17,747 nucleotides of DNA, taken from NCBI GenBank assembly GCA_001796935.1, contig MGNX01000114.1, positions 341-18,087 of the forward strand, in the 5' to 3' direction. Source of the stretch: Chloroflexi bacterium RBG_16_60_22. Its GTDB lineage: Bacteria; Chloroflexota; Dehalococcoidia; Dehalococcoidales; RBG-16-60-22. The notes beneath the pieces are model-generated. The model saw only the letters and a program-made list of their open reading frames with translations, was not told the origin of the DNA and searched no databases. How positions within the stretch are numbered: position 1 is the first letter of the stretch; each line of letters begins with the position of its first letter. This document shows positions 15,870 through 17,747 of the stretch, in pieces. Made by a program: the position numbers and the translations under genes.

Positions 15870-17201
15870 ATGGATAAAAAATGGGAGGAGATGTCCTGGG
15901 AGGAAAGGCGGGAAGAGCGCTTTAAGCGCTGGCTCGAGGCGCCCGGCGTCGAATTTGTCAGCCCTGAAGCCAGGAAGGCCTACCGGGAGAGGGTGACCCG
16001 GTTCATCAGGGTCATCAAGCTGCAAGAGCCGGACCGCGTGCCGGTGCTACTGCCGGCGGGTTACCTGCCGGCCTCTTACGCCGGCTGGACCTTCAAGGAC
16101 GTCATGTACGACTATGCCAGGCTGCGCGATGCCTGGCTGAAGTTCACGCGTGACATGGAGCCGGATGCCTTCGATAGCCCCGGCCTCGTCTATCCGGGCC
16201 GGGTGGTGGAGAAAATCGGCCACCGCCTGCACAAGTGGCCGGGGCACGGCCTGCCGGCCGACGCCCCCATGTACCAGTACGTTGAAGGCGAGTACATGGA
16301 GCCGGAGGAGTACGACGACTTCATCGAGAACCCCACCGAGTTCTGGCTCAAGACCTTCCTGCCCCGCGCCGCCGGCGCCTTCGAGGGTTTCCGGCACCTG
16401 GCCCCCTTCAATCCCGTCTTCGTTGCCCCGCTCGGGTTTATCCTCTCGGTGAGCCGGCCGGAGGTGATGAAGTCCTTCGAGACGCTGCTGGAGGCCGCCC
16501 GGGAAATCCGTGAGTGGCGGGAGGCGGTGGAGGAGGTCAGCCGGCGGGCCCTTGCGGAGGGCTACGCGTCTTTCCGCGGCCCGGGCATGGCCGGCGCGCC
16601 CTTCGATAACCTCGCCGACGTCCTCCGGGGCACCCGGGGCATTGTCATGGATATGTACCGCCGGCCGGAGAAGGTCTTTGAGGCCATGGAGAGAATCGTG
16701 CCCCTGGCCGTCAAGGGCGCCGTCAAAACAGCGGCGGACTCCATCTGCCCGGTCATCATGATGCCGCTGCATAAAGGCGACCGCAGCTTTATGTCCGGAG
16801 CGCAGTTCGAGAAGTTCTACTGGCCCACCTTCAAGAAGGTGCTCCTGGGCCTGATTAACGAGGGCCTGGTGCCCTTCCCCTTCGCCGAGGGCGACTACGA
16901 ACCGCGACTCGAAATTATCCGGGATATGCCCCGGACTTCGGTGGTGTGGCACTTCGAGCACATGGACATGGCTGAAGCCAAGAAAGTCCTCGGCGACGTC
17001 GCCTGCATCGCCGGCAACGTGCCGGCCTCGCTGCTGGTGACCGGCACCCCCGGGGCGGTCAAGGAGTCCTGCCGTAAGCTCATCGAGACCTGTGCCCCCG
17101 GCGGCGGCTATATCCTCACCGGAGGGGCGGGCATGAACAAGGGCGACGCGGACAACTTGCGGGCCATGATGGCGGCCGCTAAAGAATACGGAAAGTACTG
17201 A
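15870..17201 (+). CDS. URO-D superfamily methyltransferase, paralog 6
   Basis: 443 residues. The start is supported by TGGAGG ending 7 nt before the ATG, 17 bp after paralog 5. FE.MD subgroup, but with His361 (VWHFEHMD) 21 residues after Glu340, so it is the only member of that subgroup with the full E-x20-H pair. His301 and Cys379, Cys401 and Cys408 are present. One residue is inserted in the RGPGMAGAPFD loop compared with the other copies. It is the last methyltransferase I before the pterin-dependent acceptor gene, which starts 17 bp downstream. Confidence 0.88.
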   Translation: MDKKWEEMSWEERREERFKRWLEAPGVEFVSPEARKAYRERVTRFIRVIKLQEPDRVPVLLPAGYLPASYAGWTFKDVMYDYARLRDAWLKFTRDMEPDAFDSPGLVYPGRVVEKIGHRLHKWPGHGLPADAPMYQYVEGEYMEPEEYDDFIENPTEFWLKTFLPRAAGAFEGFRHLAPFNPVFVAPLGFILSVSRPEVMKSFETLLEAAREIREWREAVEEVSRRALAEGYASFRGPGMAGAPFDNLADVLRGTRGIVMDMYRRPEKVFEAMERIVPLAVKGAVKTAADSICPVIMMPLHKGDRSFMSGAQFEKFYWPTFKKVLLGLINEGLVPFPFAEGDYEPRLEIIRDMPRTSVVWHFEHMDMAEAKKVLGDVACIAGNVPASLLVTGTPGAVKESCRKLIETCAPGGGYILTGGAGMNKGDADNLRAMMAAAKEYGKY

Positions 17202-17218
17202 ACTGGAGAGATGTAAGT

Positions 17219-17747
17219 ATGGAAACCAGGGTGTCCAGCGCTACTAAAGAGGTAATTATCGCCGGTGACCGTCCCACGGTACTCATCGGCGAGCGCATCA
17301 ATCCCACCGGCAAGAAGAAGCTGGCCGAGGCCCTCAAGGCCGGCGACCTCACCGTGGTCCGCGACGAGGCCATCGCCCAGGTGGCCGCCGGGGCGGATAT
17401 CATCGATGTCAACGTCAATGCCCCCGGCGTGGACGAGGTCGTCATGCTGCCCCGGGCGGTAAAGGCGGTCATGGAGGCGGTCGAGGCGCCCGTCTGCATC
17501 GATAGTCCCAACGCCGCCGCCCTGGAGGCCGCCCTCAAGGTCTATAAGGGCCGGCCGCTCATCAACTCGGTCAGCGGCGAGGCGCACTCTTTGAAGAGAG
17601 TCCTGCCCCTCGTCAAGGAGTACGGGGCGGCCGTCATCGGCCTGGTGCAGGACGACGAGGGTATTCCCAAGAACGCCGACCGCCGCGTGGCCATCGCCCA
17701 CAAAATCGTGGAGAAGGCGGCGGCGGCGGGCGTCCCCCGCGATAGCG
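17219..17747 (+). CDS. Methyltetrahydrofolate:corrinoid methyltransferase (MeTr/AcsE/MtvA-like), 3'-truncated
   Basis: 176 residues are visible before the window ends; the family is usually about 260-310 residues. It is a pterin-binding TIM barrel of the dihydropteroate synthase type. GERINPTGKKKL (24-35) is the first-strand signature, followed by GADIIDVNVNAPG (58-70), CIDSPN (93-98) with Asp95, LINSVSGE (114-121) with Asn116, and GLVQDDEGIP (141-150). These match the tetrahydrofolate-binding face of MeTr/AcsE and MtvA. The expected role is transferring the methyl group from the methylated corrinoid protein to tetrahydrofolate, or the reverse. The ATG at 17219 has GGAGAG about 9 nt upstream. 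It closes the visible pathway: methyl donor, corrinoid, methyl-THF. Confidence 0.92.
   Translation, partial: METRVSSATKEVIIAGDRPTVLIGERINPTGKKKLAEALKAGDLTVVRDEAIAQVAAGADIIDVNVNAPGVDEVVMLPRAVKAVMEAVEAPVCIDSPNAAALEAALKVYKGRPLINSVSGEAHSLKRVLPLVKEYGAAVIGLVQDDEGIPKNADRRVAIAHKIVEKAAAAGVPRDS

Noticed and set aside
8970..17201. Haem-pathway uroporphyrinogen decarboxylase (HemE)
   Set aside because: Six copies of about 450 residues, longer than HemE, beside corrinoid and MeTr genes, fit the methyltransferase branch of the superfamily.

Overview
The window is GC-rich, densely coding bacterial DNA. It shows two operon-like blocks facing away from a roughly 630-bp non-coding region, plus a 5'-truncated gene at the left edge. 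The corrinoid/tetrahydrofolate methyl-transfer genes, the large flavin/iron-sulfur fusion and the expansion of URO-D-type methyltransferases suggest a strict anaerobe. An uncultured Chloroflexota of the Dehalococcoidia type is my best guess, but no 16S rRNA or ribosomal gene is present to prove it.

Left part (1-3.2 kb): the 3' end of a fused FAD-oxidase/Fe-S/CCG-domain oxidoreductase (GlcD-GlcF or HdrD-like) with an odd methionine-rich C-terminal tail. It converges with a small CoA-binding protein on the minus strand. Minus-strand block (about 7.7 to 2.8 kb): MoxR AAA+ ATPase, DUF58 protein, membrane transglutaminase-like protein (TgpA/DUF3488-DUF4129 type) and the CoA-binding protein. The genes are tightly packed or overlapping and read from a promoter near 7764-7792.

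Central non-coding region (7702-8332): a cluster of nested palindromes (about 7839-8022), one arm of which recurs at 2785-2805; a tRNA-Gly(CCC) with encoded CCA and its own promoter on the minus strand; and a good sigma70-type promoter (8222-8250) driving the plus-strand cluster.

Plus-strand block (8333 to beyond 17747): one corrinoid (B12-binding) protein, six consecutive paralogous URO-D-superfamily methyltransferases of about 441-462 residues, then the start of a methyltetrahydrofolate:corrinoid methyltransferase (MeTr, pterin-binding). The inferred logic is that several substrate-specific methyltransferases I demethylate different methyl donors, all load one corrinoid protein, and one methyltransferase II passes the methyl group to tetrahydrofolate, probably for a Wood-Ljungdahl-type pathway. 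The six paralogs lack the usual H-x-C...C zinc ligands of MtaA-like proteins. They carry instead an invariant Glu followed 21 residues later by His in three copies and Tyr/Phe in the other three, plus three invariant Cys. This array is the most interesting system in the window. The methyl-donor substrates cannot be read from the sequence.
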